A DNA stretch of 64,000 nucleotides from Dioszegia crocea (lineage: Eukaryota; Basidiomycota; Tremellomycetes; Tremellales; Bulleribasidiaceae), in the NCBI GenBank assembly GCA_001600615.1, contig BCKK01000001.1:1961082-2025081 (forward strand), read 5' to 3'. Each line of letters starts with the position of its first letter. Position 1 is the first letter of the stretch. The notes below the pieces were generated by a model, which made no database searches, was not told the DNA's origin, and worked only from the letters and a program-made list of their open reading frames with translations. Shown one piece after another: positions 33,469-44,624 of this stretch. A program made the position numbers and the translations under genes.

Positions 33469-34028
33469 ATCTGGAGGCACCAATCTTGATCTGTGACGAA
33501 ATGGAATAATGTCATCTTGGGCGGGGCAGGGCACATGCCTTGGGCGTTTGATCACTGATGAGACTCACTACCGTACTGACTCGACCGATTCCCTCTTTGC
33601 AGAACTCATAATACGTTAAGGGTTGCGTGAAGGTCTAGCCGCATATTGAATACGTAGGGCCGGGTTGTCGTGAAAGAAGCGTAAGGCAAGCTGAACAGGC
33701 CGCAGTCGCCGTGAAGCAGATGGGACTGAATGACTGGATTTCCGAAAAGGTCAAGTAGTCATTTTGGGAGAGGTTTCCGGCGCACGCAGTTCGGGCCCAA
33801 GGGTCTCCTCAGGGTCTACATCTGTGCTGTCCTCAGGTGAGATGATCCCCTTTGTTGTGATACAGGTTGGTCCCATTGTATTGTCAACTCATCTCTCGTA
33901 GGTGGAAAGGACATGATTGCGATCGCCAGGACAATTCATCGCTTCAAAGTTCAAGGATATCACGCTACACAATTTAAAACATCTAGACGCAAGCAAGAGC
34001 ACGGCGACATAGCGGGGCCAAACAGGAT
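33469..34028. other. Convergent intergenic region
   Basis: About 560 bp between the 3' ends of the SMP-30-like gene and the secreted-protein gene. No coding signal seen. Confidence 0.4.
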
Positions 34029-34824
34029 CTAACTCAAGAGACCGCCAAGCAGACCACCTAGAAGTCCGTTGACTGGTAATAATCAGTATGATAGTATGTA
34101 ACGCATAGACGATAGCGACTCACGAGAACCGAGAATGGGGTTGAGGTTGATACCGAGTGCGCCGAGGATCTGGCCGACAAGAAGCAAGACGCCAGCTAGC
34201 ACAAGATCGACACCGGCCAAGACGAGATCGAGAGCGGGACCGAGCTGGGTAAGGAGGCCAGCCTGGAGTTATCAGCTTATATTGTACACGAGTACCGAAC
34301 GAGAAACTCACTACCAAGGGAATGGTCTGCAACTCGCCAGCGATGCTATCGACCAGGTTGTCGACTAGCTGAATGGCCTCAGCGAGGACGCCGGCGACAT
34401 CGTCAATCAAGTCTCGAGCTTCGAGCTCCCGTCTGGAAAGTCAGCCGGAATGAACTGTCACGTTCGAGGGAAACCTTACTTGAGAGCCTGGATACCACCG
34501 TCCCTAGCTTCGACAGCGGGCGCGTTGATGGCCGAGTTGGCAGTGTCCATGGCAGCGAGGACCGCGGTGAGGGCAGCCTCGACCTCGGCTTCGGTGGAGA
34601 GCAGGTTGATGCCAGCTGCAGAGGCGGACTAGTTTGATCAGCTCATACAGTGTCAATTAGTCCGGAGAAAGACGTACGACAGATGCCTTGAGATCAGTCA
34701 CCACTGCCAGAACGTCTAAGTCGCGCTTGGCCACCTCAGCCTGAGCAAGTCCGAGCGTGGACGCAGGATAAGCAAAGGCGGCGCCAATGAAGGGCAGAGT
34801 GAGGAGGAGTTTGGCGAAGAGCAT
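34029..34824 (-). CDS. Small secreted Ala/Leu-rich protein
   Basis: Five exons, about 190 residues. Start at 34824; MLFAKLLLTLPFIGAAFA is a typical signal peptide cut before Tyr-Pro. All joins keep frame and end in NGLLGGLLGGLLS. Between are amphipathic helices (AEVEAALTAVLAAMDTANSA, DLIDDVAGVLAEAIQLVDNL) and a hydrophobic stretch (LDLVLAGVDLVLAGVLLLVG). Three Lys-Arg or Arg-Asp sites (EVAKRD, EARDGG, ALKREL) could be cut by Kex2. The plan recalls hydrophobic-surface-binding (HsbA-type) proteins, but I do not see enough to assign it. A TATA box lies about 100 bp upstream, which suggests strong regulated expression. Confidence 0.75.
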
Positions 34825-34926
34825 TGTGTTGAATGTGGAATGAATGTGGAAGTGGAGTAGTGGTAATTAAGGGATTGAGTGAAGGTTAATGTAGGAGATG
34901 GAAGACACTGTCTCATGTGGGCCACC

Positions 34927-34934
34927 TTTATATA
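34927..34934 (-). promoter_or_regulatory. TATA box of the secreted-protein gene
   Basis: TATATAAA on the minus strand, about 103 bp upstream of the start at 34824. Confidence 0.5.
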
Positions 34935-35174
34935 TGTCAGGTCGCCATCGTCTAGCGGCGCTGTCGAAGGGTGGCGCCAGCGATGTCATATAGCGTCATC
35001 CTCATTAGCGGCGTCATGGGAGCTGTTAGTGACATGTAGGCCAAAGGAGGGGTCCCAGACCCTGGCATAAAGAGTTAGGAGCACTAGCACTCGCGTCCAG
35101 GGGGGCCTGTGATGCGGTCATAAGCGAGGTGTGGGTGTCAGTAGCGGTGTGAGTAGCGATGGATCCCCTTTGGC

Positions 35175-35199
35175 GTGTGTGTGCTTGTGTGTGTGTGTG
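35175..35199 (+). repeat. GT dinucleotide microsatellite
   Basis: Run of GT repeats broken by one CT, about 25 bp. Confidence 0.8.
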
Positions 35200-35673
35200 C
35201 CGACCCTGAGCCAACATGGAACAAGGGGAATCTCAAGCTCTGATAGGGTTAGTATAGCTGGTCTCAGCTGGTACCCAAGGGCTGGGAGCAGAATATATAA
35301 GCGGCACTTCCATAGGTCGGTTGTATGGTCTCCTTCGCTTGTAAATCACTAGTCAGCGCTTGGGCATGCTGTAGTGCCGGCCACACCTGCGTCAGTCGCG
35401 GTATTACTACGCTCCAGGCACACAGCGAAGGTTAAACGCAGGGATGAAACGTGCCTGAGTTGGAGCAGGGGGTCAGTGCGCGTCGGATACAATACTCCTC
35501 ACTCCTTGCAAGCTACCCGTCGGCATCCTTTGGTCTACTTTCGCGCCCCGAACTCGGTATTGCGACAGGATACGCGGCCGGTGTCGAGAATAAGGCCAAC
35601 GAGAGAAGGATCATACTCGCCGTGATCAGAGATGAGAGACCTTTGACTGAATCACCGTCACGCGTAGTGAGGA

Positions 35674-35705
35674 CCCGTATTTTTAGGAAGGCCCCGTATT
35701 TTTAG
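35674..35705 (+). repeat. Short direct repeat, period 19
   Basis: The 13-mer CCCGTATTTTTAG occurs at 35674-35686 and 35693-35705. Possible regulatory pair. Confidence 0.6.
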
Positions 35706-36016
35706 CTTTGGTGGGATTGTGTGTCTGGCTGAGCAAAAACGAGCACGGTTGCCGGCCTGGCTATCGGTGGTGAGATGATCATGGTTCAGAGCTGTGCATT
35801 GAGAACAGACAAAGCCAAGATACAAGACACACATGCCCCATATACGGCCAGCAGGGGCAACGTGACAACGGTGACAAATGTCACGTCGTACCTTGACCCA
35901 TCTCTGGTTTTTTTCACCGTTGATCTACCTTTATACCCACCCTCCACGCTCGTCTCTCCCGCAGGCATAACAGAACGCTGGACCTCCAATCAGGGGTCCA
36001 CGTCCCGGCTTTCCCC

Positions 36017-38043
36017 ATGATTGACTTTGTAGCCCCAACATTCCTCCTCTCCGCCCTAATTTTCCTCATCCACCGCGCGGTCCAGCGCGCGTCTTCCGAT
36101 TCCTCACCGCGTAAAGGACTCGCGCCTTCACATCGCCTGTCCCGACCGGACGCGTCGCCAGGCTGGCATGTCGAACGCAAGGGAACGACCGTGTCTGTAT
36201 GGACGTCTAGCCTGAATCAGATCCCAGCAGCTATACTGCATCGACGCGGAGCTCGGACGCGTGCGATTTGGAGGGCAGGGTATGATCTGGGTATTTTGGC
36301 CGGGATCGGAGGTATGGTGCTCGGCCTAGGAGGCCTGCTATGGAGCACAGGTGCGGTATGGAAGGAGGTCTGGAGTGAAGCGGAGCTGCATGCCCGACTG
36401 AAGGAAGAGGTGGCACATGTCATGCGGAGAGGGCTCGAAAGAGGTGCAGACGGTATAGGGGCTGGAGACGTCAGCGTAGTGGGCGCTGGACCAGGCATAC
36501 AACCCTTGGTAAGTTACTTCGGGAGATCCGGACATAGGGACTGCCCTGTCGCACGAGGAAAAGTTTACTGATTCCTCAGATACCAGGCGTCACGATACCT
36601 CTATCACATTTACCGACTCTACTGCTCGCTTTTGTCGTCAATCAGCTGCTCCACGAACTCGGTCATGCCATCAGTGGCGCAATGTGAGCATTTTGATCTG
36701 GCCCCGCGATAGCTTCGCTAATGGCGACGCAGAGACGACATACAGATGACCCGCTTCTCCTTCAATTTCCATATCCTCTTCCCATCCGCGACCGTTACTT
36801 TCCCCTCATCCATCGACACAATATCCACGTAAGTCCGAACCCGCGCTCGATATAGACCTATACTGATAACCAGACGTGCCAAGCTCCGCCTGACAACTTC
36901 CGGTCCCCTTCACAACCTCATCACCTACTTTTCCTTACTTCTCCTCGCTGGATCCGGCCTACCTCGTCTTTTCTGGACCGACCAGTCTCCGGATGGCGTA
37001 GCGATCTACTCTGTCGCTCCTTCTTCACCTCTCTATGGCCACGTCTCGGCAGGAGATATCATCACCCACGTTGACGATGTCTTTATGGGTCACAGCGATG
37101 GAGTGTCAATTTGGGAGAGGTATATGTCAGGCGAGACAATCGGGGATTCTGGGAAAGGGTGGTGTGTCGACCGTAACGTATACATGGGTAAGTTGATGAG
37201 GCTTCATATTCCCCTGAGCATTTGCTAATGGATCTAGGTCTGCAGAACCCGCCTTGTCAACCCAATTCCGGGACCGTAATATTCCAACCACTCGAGGTCT
37301 CTCCAGGATCATCATCACCTCGCGGTCAAGTCAAATGTCTCCAGACCCACCCAATCCTACAGATCCCCTCATCAACTTGCCCATGTCCGTCTGTCAAATG
37401 GATTTGCGTTCACCCAAGCCACGATGAGCAAATCGTTCGGATACGGCTGGGACGAGAAAGCGATAACTCGGAAGGCGAAGATGGCGTGATTCTATTTTCG
37501 GGGGATAGGCGAGAGGTATTAGAAGGAGTTGAGGTCGGACGGATGAGGGCGAGATTCTTTGGAAGTCTGATCAGATGGGAGAGCATGTTCCTAAAGTGAG
37601 TTCAAGGGTCAATCTCAGGGCTATCCTGAATGAGAGACGCAGTAAGCTGACTTTATAGGTACATGTCGACCGTGGCATTTTCATTATTCATATTCAACCT
37701 CCTCCCCCTTCCACATACAGACGGATCGTCCCTGCTACGATCTCTCCTCGCGCTTAAAAAGTCACAACGACTCCACCTCGTTTCCATACCGACACTCCAA
37801 GCCACTCTCGCCTCCCCAATGTCAGCAAAGGCCCCCTCTATCAACCTATCACGACAGTATGAGCTCAACAGCGATGATGAGGATGACTATGACGATGAAA
37901 GGGGGCGAGGTGGACGAGATGGGGATAAGCGGGAAGAGGCGTGGAAACGGCGTGTGAGAAGAGGAGTAGAGGGGACAGTCTTGGGTTTGGGCGTCATTTG
38001 GGCCGCGGGGTGGGGGATGTTGAGTCTGTTGAAAAGCAGTTGA
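36017..38043 (+). CDS. STP1: Site-2 protease (intramembrane metalloprotease)
   Basis: Six exons (36017-36508, 36580-36683, 36733-36828, 36874-37187, 37238-37595, 37659-38043) give 582 residues in consistent phase. The zinc motif lies in a membrane helix: LLAFVVNQLLHELGHAISGA (H-E-x-x-H). Then come a PDZ-like part (YGHVSAGDIITHVDD), a Cys-rich luminal loop (LQNPPCQPNSG, TCPCPSVKW) and the second active-site helix with the conserved Asp-Gly (FIFNLLPLPHTDG). An acidic loop and a last TM follow. In Cryptococcus the homologue Stp1 cleaves the SREBP Sre1 for low-oxygen and sterol responses. First TM near residues 5-20. The gene symbol is by analogy. Confidence 0.93.
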
Positions 38044-38409
38044 AGATAGGTCAATGACTACCATCATTTTGGATCTAGCTGGGGTAGGCTTTTGCCAACA
38101 TGTATTGTGTCGGATGCGTCAAAATTACAGTGCAGATCGCAAGTTGCATTGGGTGTCATGTATGTATAGCTGGTTCTGGTCAGTAAGGAGTCTGCCGGAT
38201 CATACGTACAGAGACGGAAGTTTACTGCTCCAACTATGCCCCCCCGGAGCTGAATCCTGCGCCAGCTGCTCGTGCTCCAACACTCCTGGGTCTAATGTCC
38301 ATCAAGTCCTGGCTTCGCCCCATTGCTTAGCCCTCTCGCTTCCAGCTCGGCCCATAGTCCTTGTGCGTCATAAAGATGACTACGGCATCTACTGTCCCAG
38401 ACATCCTCC
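38044..38409. other. Convergent intergenic region
   Basis: About 370 bp between the 3' ends of the site-2 protease gene and the first SET/MYND gene. No further signal seen. Confidence 0.4.
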
Positions 38410-39456
38410 CTATAGCGCACAAAGCACAGCGCACACCGGCTTGTGACGAGCCGCATTTGCCTCCCTGCACTCCCGCGAGCAATACAGGGAGCAATGACAA
38501 TCTCCACATTCGCCTCCGCCACTCTCATTCCCCTCAAACCCGCCAAGCTCCTGCTCCCCACAAGTATCACAGATACTTGGCAGCACCCGATCCTTACTAC
38601 CCATACTCGCCAGCACATGCGTCCGAGGTTCGCGATACACCGCGAGCATGTCCTTTATCCGCTCATCGTCCTGTCCCGCATACAGCACCCGATGGGCATA
38701 CGCCAAACCCATCTGCCGCCGGACAGTGTCAAAGTCCGCGCATAGAGCTCCGATCTTGGCACCACTGTAGTAGTCGGCAGAACGCTCGCAGAGATCGTGC
38801 AGCCCTTCCTCATCCATCAATCTCAACCGTTCCTTGACGTGCCGCAGAGCGACTGCTGGGTTGGTGACTGTATGTTTGAGATGTAGCGCCGCGAGCTTAT
38901 CTATACGCTCTCGCCGTGCATCGCTTTCGCGGTCGGCAGGGCCGGAACAGATGGAGCAACCGCAGTTGAAGTGGAGGTGTTGGAAGAGGTAGGTTTGACG
39001 CTTTTTGCGAGAGGCATAGTGCGGGACATAGCCATCGAGGAGTTCGGCGCCTTCGGGAATGTCAGTCCTGGCATAGAATACCAGGCGGCTGAGGCGGTCA
39101 GACCATATATGATGGACGTTGGGGAGGCAGGAGTGGTTGACCCGACAGCCAAGGGCGTACATGCCGCCCATGTCGTCCGTACCGACCGGTAGGGCATTAC
39201 TGCGGAAGATAGTGACCGGTTTTGGGTCGTTGGGGAAGAAGGAGTCGGTAAAGCTGAGGAACATAGCTTTGTCTTCGGGGGAGAGGGAGGCGACAGCAAG
39301 GTCAACGGCCGCTTCAGAGAGGGCCATGTCTGAGTTTGCCGTTAGAAAGGGGGTGTCGGCGAGAATGAGCTCGCCAATGGCGATGGGGCGTGTGGCGAAT
39401 AAGCCGAGACCTCTGCCTTCAGCCGTGGCGAGGCGGTAGGGCATGGAGGCAGTCAT
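38410..39456 (-). CDS. SET-domain protein with C-terminal MYND-type zinc finger (copy 1)
   Basis: Single exon, 348 residues, start at 39456 (MTASMPYRLATAEGRGLGLF). SET parts in order: GRGLGLFATRPIAIGELIL, RVNHSCLPNVHHIW (the N-H-S-C-x-P-N motif), GAELLDGYVP and the post-SET FNCGCSICSG. The C-terminus has CDTCGEQE...CGDCHCSLYCSRECREANAARHKPVC, the Cys/His spacing of a MYND finger. In SMYD proteins MYND sits inside the SET domain; here it is at the end. A close paralogue lies 470 bp upstream on the same strand. Probably a lysine methyltransferase of unknown target. Confidence 0.85.
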   Translation of the reverse strand: MTASMPYRLATAEGRGLGLFATRPIAIGELILADTPFLTANSDMALSEAAVDLAVASLSPEDKAMFLSFTDSFFPNDPKPVTIFRSNALPVGTDDMGGMYALGCRVNHSCLPNVHHIWSDRLSRLVFYARTDIPEGAELLDGYVPHYASRKKRQTYLFQHLHFNCGCSICSGPADRESDARRERIDKLAALHLKHTVTNPAVALRHVKERLRLMDEEGLHDLCERSADYYSGAKIGALCADFDTVRRQMGLAYAHRVLYAGQDDERIKDMLAVYREPRTHVLASMGSKDRVLPSICDTCGEQELGGFEGNESGGGECGDCHCSLYCSRECREANAARHKPVCAVLCAL

Positions 39457-39925
39457 GGTGCGGCTGAAGGCAAAGGCTGTATAGGAGGCAGTAACTTACA
39501 GAAATTTGGACCGATGTCAAATTTTTGCTTCCCGTGCCTGAAACATCCATGCCGTAAAGCCCAGATCAAGATCAATGCACACCTATAGGAATGCTGGAAC
39601 GACGCCGATGATCGATGACAAGCCAGGACGTAGGTCGAGCTGTCAGCACGCGAGCAGAATCCAATGTGGATAATACGGCGTCCAGCATCTGTATAATGTA
39701 GCTGTACAATTCTAGCGACGCCCCTGCGCACCTGCCCCGTATCTGCGATCCGCCTCCGCCTCCTCCGCTGAAGACCGCCCATCATCCAGCACAGATAGGC
39801 TGATTCCTCCTCCCTAGCTTTTACTTCAATACCCGCAACGACGCCGCCTCTACCAGTCTTCACGCAACTGCACCACCTCAGCGACTCTTTCCTGCCCCTC
39901 GCCTCTTTGCTTGTCCGCCGATCCC
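39457..39925. other. Intergenic region between the two SET/MYND genes
   Basis: About 470 bp; promoter of copy 1 and 3' end of copy 2. No extra gene. Confidence 0.4.
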
Positions 39926-41086
39926 TCACTTATGCTTCCTCAGCACATCGCATACCGGCTTGTGCCTAGCCGCGTGCGCCACCTTGCACTTCCTTGAGCA
40001 ATATACCGCCGCATGGCACTCCCCACATTCCCCTCCCTTGACCTTCTTCGCCTTGCCACCGCCCATCCCGTCCTCTTTCCCGCACCGATCGCACATCACT
40101 GGGACCCTCTGGCGCTTGTCCGCTGTCCCCGTCTTGCGGCAGACGGCAGGATCATCGTACAGTTCTAACATGAACTGAGCGAACGGCGAGTCGCTACCAT
40201 AGTATAGCGACTTGTAGCCATACGCGAGTCGCACGTGGCGCCGAGCGGTATCGAGGTCCGAGCAAGCCGCTGCTGCCTCGAAGACTCTGTAGCAGTCTGT
40301 CCCCCGCTCCATCAAGCCATTCAGTCCCTCTTCATCCATCAACCTCGTATGCTCCTTCGCGAGCCGCACGACGGTTATGGGTGTTTTCCTTTGATCCGCT
40401 CGAGCGATTAGGTTTTCGACCAGGTAGATTTTTTGCCGCCGATACTCGCTCTCGTAAATCAGTTCCCAAGAGCAAGCAGGGCAATCGCAGTCAAAGCTGA
40501 ATTGGGAGAAAAGGAAGAAGCGTCGCATGAGGGTATCTTGTGATAGACGGATGTAAGAGACGAGGATTTCGTCGCCTTCGGCAATGTCACCGATTACACG
40601 AACCATCATCTTGCCCGTCATGACATCGTAATACCAACAGACGTTGGGCAGGCAAGAGTGATTAATTCGGCTGATGAGACGGAAGATACCGCCATCGCCG
40701 GCGGGATTACCGAAGGGGACGCCATTTGTGTTCATGATGGTCATGATGGTTGGGTTTTCCGGATTCTGTGCATCGGTGAAGCTCCAGAATACCGCCTTGT
40801 CCTCATCGCTGAGAGCAGAGACGCCGGCATGGAGTTGTTCCGGGGTCCGAGCGGGCTGGAAGAGGGGTAATTCGGAGATGACAAGATCGCCAATAGAGAT
40901 GGGGCGGGTTGCGAATAGACCTAGGCCCTTGCCGGGTGCGGGAGAAAGGCGATAGGGGACCGCAGATGTCGTAGGGGAGGGTGAGATAGAGGTGGGTGGT
41001 GGGTGGTGGGAGATGCTGAGAGCCGTGGTGGGCATAGCGGCGATGGAAGGGTCCGAAGGGGTGGGAGGGGTGGGAGGAATTGTCAT
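39926..41086 (-). CDS. SET-domain protein with C-terminal MYND-type zinc finger (copy 2)
   Basis: Single exon of 386 residues from the ATG at 41086 (MTIPPTPPTPSDPSIAAMPT). The frame is open further upstream without an ATG. A CTCACGTCAG acceptor-like site just before this ATG suggests a leader intron. SET motifs: GKGLGLFATRPISIGDLVI, RINHSCLPNVCWYY, GDEILVSYIR, FDCDCPACSW. C-terminal finger: CDRCGKED...CGECHAAVYCSRKCKVAHAARHKPVCDVL. It matches copy 1 over its length, including RLMDEEGL and the spacer before the finger, so the pair is a tandem duplication. The N-terminal 45 residues are Pro/Ser/Thr-rich and unique to this copy. Confidence 0.83.
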   Translation of the reverse strand: MTIPPTPPTPSDPSIAAMPTTALSISHHPPPTSISPSPTTSAVPYRLSPAPGKGLGLFATRPISIGDLVISELPLFQPARTPEQLHAGVSALSDEDKAVFWSFTDAQNPENPTIMTIMNTNGVPFGNPAGDGGIFRLISRINHSCLPNVCWYYDVMTGKMMVRVIGDIAEGDEILVSYIRLSQDTLMRRFFLFSQFSFDCDCPACSWELIYESEYRRQKIYLVENLIARADQRKTPITVVRLAKEHTRLMDEEGLNGLMERGTDCYRVFEAAAACSDLDTARRHVRLAYGYKSLYYGSDSPFAQFMLELYDDPAVCRKTGTADKRQRVPVMCDRCGKEDGMGGGKAKKVKGGECGECHAAVYCSRKCKVAHAARHKPVCDVLRKHK

Positions 41087-41399
41087 GGCTGACGTGAGCG
41101 GTTTTGGGATTGGGTTGGGATTCGGAGGGGTGCGGCAAATTGCTACAGGAGGACGAAACTCGATCCCGATGGTGTTCAGAGTGAATGCACGGAGGGGATG
41201 AAAGACAACGCGAAGATCGAAGACGAAGATTTGGGGGTGCCGAGTTGACGACCGGAGACAATAGACTCCTCTCCGGCGACAATTTCGGGGGATGCCTTTG
41301 AAACGTCGCTCGACACACGAGCACACACCCCGCTCTGACTCGAGCTGTTCCTCGTTATCAAGCTGCGGTCCAAGTGCTGAGATCTCTTCTGAGCCGCCC
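41087..41399. other. Intergenic region
   Basis: About 310 bp between SET/MYND copy 2 and the 3' end of LTO1; probably the copy 2 promoter and leader. Nothing else seen. Confidence 0.35.
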
Positions 41400-42235
41400 T
41401 TAGTACCGCAGCATCCTCGTGTCCACACCCTTCATCGGCCCCTCTATGCCTTGAACGACACCCTCAGCCTCCACGATGACCTGCACATCACCGCCTCCCT
41501 CCCCAGTTCCGTCCGTCGAGCCGTCATTCACAGCAGCAGTGACTAGCCTGGGCCGGACACCGAGCGAAGAGCAAAGGAGCTTGTATCGCGCACGAATGGA
41601 GGAGAGGAGCAGAACTAGATCTGGCTCGGGCTCAGATTTGGCAGACTCAGCGGCATGGATCAGGGAGGAAGGCTCTTTCGAAGCCGGATCCGGTATTTGA
41701 GCATCTACCGGTGCCGCGAAAGCTGAGGAGTACGGCTCTGCCATCGTCGGTTGGACAGGGGGTGCTGAGGTGGGATTGATGATGGGGAAAGTATCGATCA
41801 AGGCCAGTAGTTGTCTAGCATGGCTAAGCGCTCTGATTGTCAGCTTCAATCTGGATACAGAATCCTCAGGATTCCCATCTCAGCTCACCGTGCATCTTTG
41901 CCCTTGGCCTGGCCGCCCAGCTCCAGTTCTTCAACCCAGAATCCTGCAAAGCCTTCCATATAGCCCACTTCCTCCCATATCTCCCACGCTTTTTCTTGTC
42001 CGAGCTCCCTTCCTTCAAACAATCCATGTAGCTGTCCGTGATCGTGACCAGCTTTGTAGCCTTCGTCATAGAATCTGGACGCGGATAAGCGTGACTACCA
42101 GCGGAGACGTGAAGGACCCGAGGGAATTCGCAACGGGATTGGCACGTACTTGGTCTCCAAGTTGATTGTTTCGTCCCATGGATCTTCGGCCGAGATCCGA
42201 CCCATGTCTGAAGAGGTGGATGCGTCTACGTCCAT
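41400..42235 (-). CDS. LTO1: LTO1-like protein (YAE1/LTO1 complex, ABCE1 maturation)
   Basis: Three exons, start at 42235 (MDVDASTSSDMGRISAEDPW), stop at 41400-41402. The second exon encodes the deca-GX3-type repeat of this family: FYDEGYKAGHDHGQLHGLFE, GRELGQEKAWEIWEE and GYMEGFAGFW, with Gly every fourth residue. The last exon gives HARQLLALIDTFPIINPTS and, after a disordered insert of about 45 residues, LSSIRARYKLLCSSLGVRP, as in human ORAOV1/LTO1. With YAE1 it adapts the ribosome-recycling factor RLI1/ABCE1 to the cytosolic Fe-S machinery. The C-terminus is extended by about 45 Gly/Val-rich residues. Confidence 0.85.
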
Positions 42236-42566
42236 TGTGCAGATATTCTCAGGAGCAAAGAGAACCATGAACTGACGAAGGAGGATTTCGACAGCTTCGC
42301 AGACAAATTCTGAAACTGGACATGCCGTAAGCTTAAGCCTCATCGTACGGGGATCCGTTCTGGTCCGTTGGGACTTAGCGCCTTCGAGACCTGAGAGAGG
42401 GTCTCACATAGATGTAGCTATAGTACAACGTCGCCCGATCAAGCTCTTGGGCTCGAGCGCCCATTCCAAACCCGCCCATCTCGTACCGCTTCACAACCCA
42501 ATGTCGTCCCTCCTAATCCCGCCTCCGATCGTCCTAGTCTCACTTGTACACTCGTCTCCCTGCTAC
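42236..42566. other. Intergenic region
   Basis: About 330 bp between LTO1 and the 3' end of VPS60; LTO1 promoter expected. No other signal. Confidence 0.35.
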
Positions 42567-43612
42567 CTATCTTGCTGCTTCAGCAGTAGGCGTGACGCTC
42601 CGAGCCCTCTCCATCGGTGCCAGATCCACAAAGTCAGGTAGAGCCTGGGCGTCCTGGAGGTATGACGGCGTTTCTCCTTCGCCGATTGGATCATCGTCAA
42701 GTCCTAATGCGTCCAATTCTGACTTGTCAGCCTTTGCACATGAGACCCTAAAGCAGTGAAGCCTTGAAAGATAAATAAATTTGAGGGCTTTCTGAAACAA
42801 CCCGACTTACCGGCTTGCAGATCTGCTTCATCGACTTCGTCGGGTACGCCATAGCTGCGGCCGAGCGATTCCTGTATCTCGTTCGCTTGCTCGATCATAT
42901 CTTCCATGTCATAGTGTATACTCTGCCAGTTGTCAGCTCCAACCTCGGCACTCCGCCATGGACCCAGAAAAGGGATTTAGAGCGTACCTCAATCTTGTCA
43001 ATGTCAATCCCCTTGTACTGCTTCTTCATTGCTTTGTTGGCCGTCTGCATTGCGTCGACAGTTGCCATCTACGCACGTCAGCGTTGTGGAGGTATACGAG
43101 AGCCCGGGGCCAAGATCCAAATGCGATCGTCGGAACTCACGGTGTTCTTCAAATTCTCGGTGGTCATCGCTGCCTGCTCCATATTCCAGGTCTGCTGTTG
43201 TAGCTGCATGAGCTGACCCTCGTACATTCGCTTTTGCTTCAAAGTCCGCAGTGCTCGCTGTTGAACCGCGGCCTGTCATATCAGCAAAGGCTCTCAATCA
43301 CACTGCACGCAGCTAAACACACCTTGCCCGGCCCATCACGCAACTTTGCCATCTGCCCCTTGAACACGCCCAGCTCGGCGTCGAGCTTCTTGATCTTCAC
43401 TTCTATCGATCCGACACGGGTATCTGTCTGAAAGTATGTTAGTCAGGGATACTCATATGAATATCCGGCGGATGGCGCGAGAGGATCCGACTTACCGAAG
43501 CGATGGCATCTGACAATGAGGGCTTTGGCTTAGCCTTGCCAGATCCAAATATCTGGGTCATACGTCAGCGGAGGACCGTGTTATCGATTTGCGATAGTCT
43601 CACCCTATTCAT
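42567..43612 (-). CDS. VPS60: ESCRT-III subunit VPS60/CHMP5
   Basis: Seven exons, about 220 residues, start at 43612 (MNRIFGSGKAKPKPSLSDAI). The first coding exon holds three codons. Joined exons give the Snf7-fold helices: VGSIEVKIKKLDAELGVFKG, MYEGQLMQLQQQTWNMEQA, ATVDAMQTANKAMKKQYKGI and HYDMEDMIEQANEIQESLGR, then DEVDEADLQAELDALGLDDD. The start MNRIFG and the Q-Q-x-x-N-M-E-Q-A helix fit CHMP5 rather than other ESCRT-III members. VPS60 binds Vta1 and activates Vps4 in multivesicular-body sorting. Phases match at all joins. Confidence 0.93.
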
Positions 43613-44624
43613 GCTGAGCTCTGGAAAGAGGGCAGGATGTGCTCAAAGGGGTCAAGATGAAGCGAGGGCCGGGTCCGACGCGGGTACAGGGGTACTAAAT
43701 CGCGAGCTAGCGACAAGTTCTTGCAAGACTGATATCAGACCGAGTGGAGGAGTCTCTGGTGATTAGATAATGGAGCTTGGGTGTGTCGATAGAGTAGATT
43801 GATGGAATAGAAGCACGATACAGGCATCCATATTATGGTCTCGCGCTGGGTGGCGCGACAGTGACGAAGTCACGTGCATCCGGCCGGATCCATACTTTAC
43901 ATAAGCGCTTCCCCTCTCCACCCTGTCCATCCACCGACGGAAAGCAGCTGTATGAGTCGGTCTTACTCGTCCCCTGTCAGCTATACTTATACCATTGAAG
44001 CTCGAATATGGTACTATCTCGCCCTGCCAAATACCGGACCGCCTCATGTCTCCGAGCCAACTAGAGGGAACACGGTCAGACAGGGCGATATTGATCAGCG
44101 ACTCCGAGAGCATGTCCAGCGGAATGCTGCGATGGCCGATGCCGGCGATGCTGCCCTCATTGGAACGTGCAAAGTCGTGGAAGCTGATCAGTTAATAAAC
44201 CAGGACATAACGGACTGCCCAGATGCCCTTCGACTCACAAATTCTTATAGATGCGAACTGCGGCAATTACTGACATATTACATATAGCTGTCGATACCGC
44301 GCTTTGTGCTTCGGTCCGTGGCAGCTATCTCTGTGCCTGGGGTCAGGGTCTGCACCCGCTGCTCCAGCTCACAAGATGCTAATGAACACTTCCAAAGTAC
44401 TAGGCCCGCTGACTGCGCGCACGCCGCATAGGCGCTCTCACTTTTGAGTGGACCTCGGAGTCCTGATTACTTGCGCTTGGACCTCTAAGGTCTGGGCCAC
44501 ACCGTCCGGCACGATCTCTCTTACTAACTACATCTTACAGGAATCCACCCGTCAGGTTCCAGCGTCCTCTCCACACCACAAGTCGCATCATCCAGCTGGA
44601 CCAGCTCTCGAGTCGGCATCAAGG
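43613..44624. other. Divergent intergenic region
   Basis: About 1 kb. An open frame 43952-44287 (+, 111 residues) has no recognisable product and is not called. A probable leader-intron acceptor (CTTACAG near 44540) precedes the next gene. A TCACGTGCA site lies near 43870. Confidence 0.4.

Larger units (their letters stand above)
34935..36016. other. Divergent intergenic region
   Basis: About 1.1 kb between the secreted-protein gene and the site-2 protease gene. It holds a GT microsatellite and a short direct repeat (listed separately), and a TTTATA box near 35930 upstream of the protease gene. No gene recognised. Confidence 0.4.

Noticed and set aside
34029..34824. HsbA assignment for the secreted protein
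   Set aside because: Only general features (signal peptide, helices) match; no diagnostic residues.
39453..39929. 158-codon minus-strand frame between the SET genes
   Set aside because: Arg/Ser-biased, no domain, fills a normal intergenic gap.
41087..41428. N-terminal extension of SET/MYND copy 2
   Set aside because: No ATG in this open stretch; an acceptor-like site precedes the ATG at 41086.
43952..44287. 111-codon plus-strand frame
   Set aside because: No recognisable domain or neighbour link; could be a real orphan but unsupported.
44448..44624. Earlier start for the Ser/Pro-rich orphan
   Set aside because: The frame there begins with GTG, not ATG, and a probable leader-intron acceptor lies inside.
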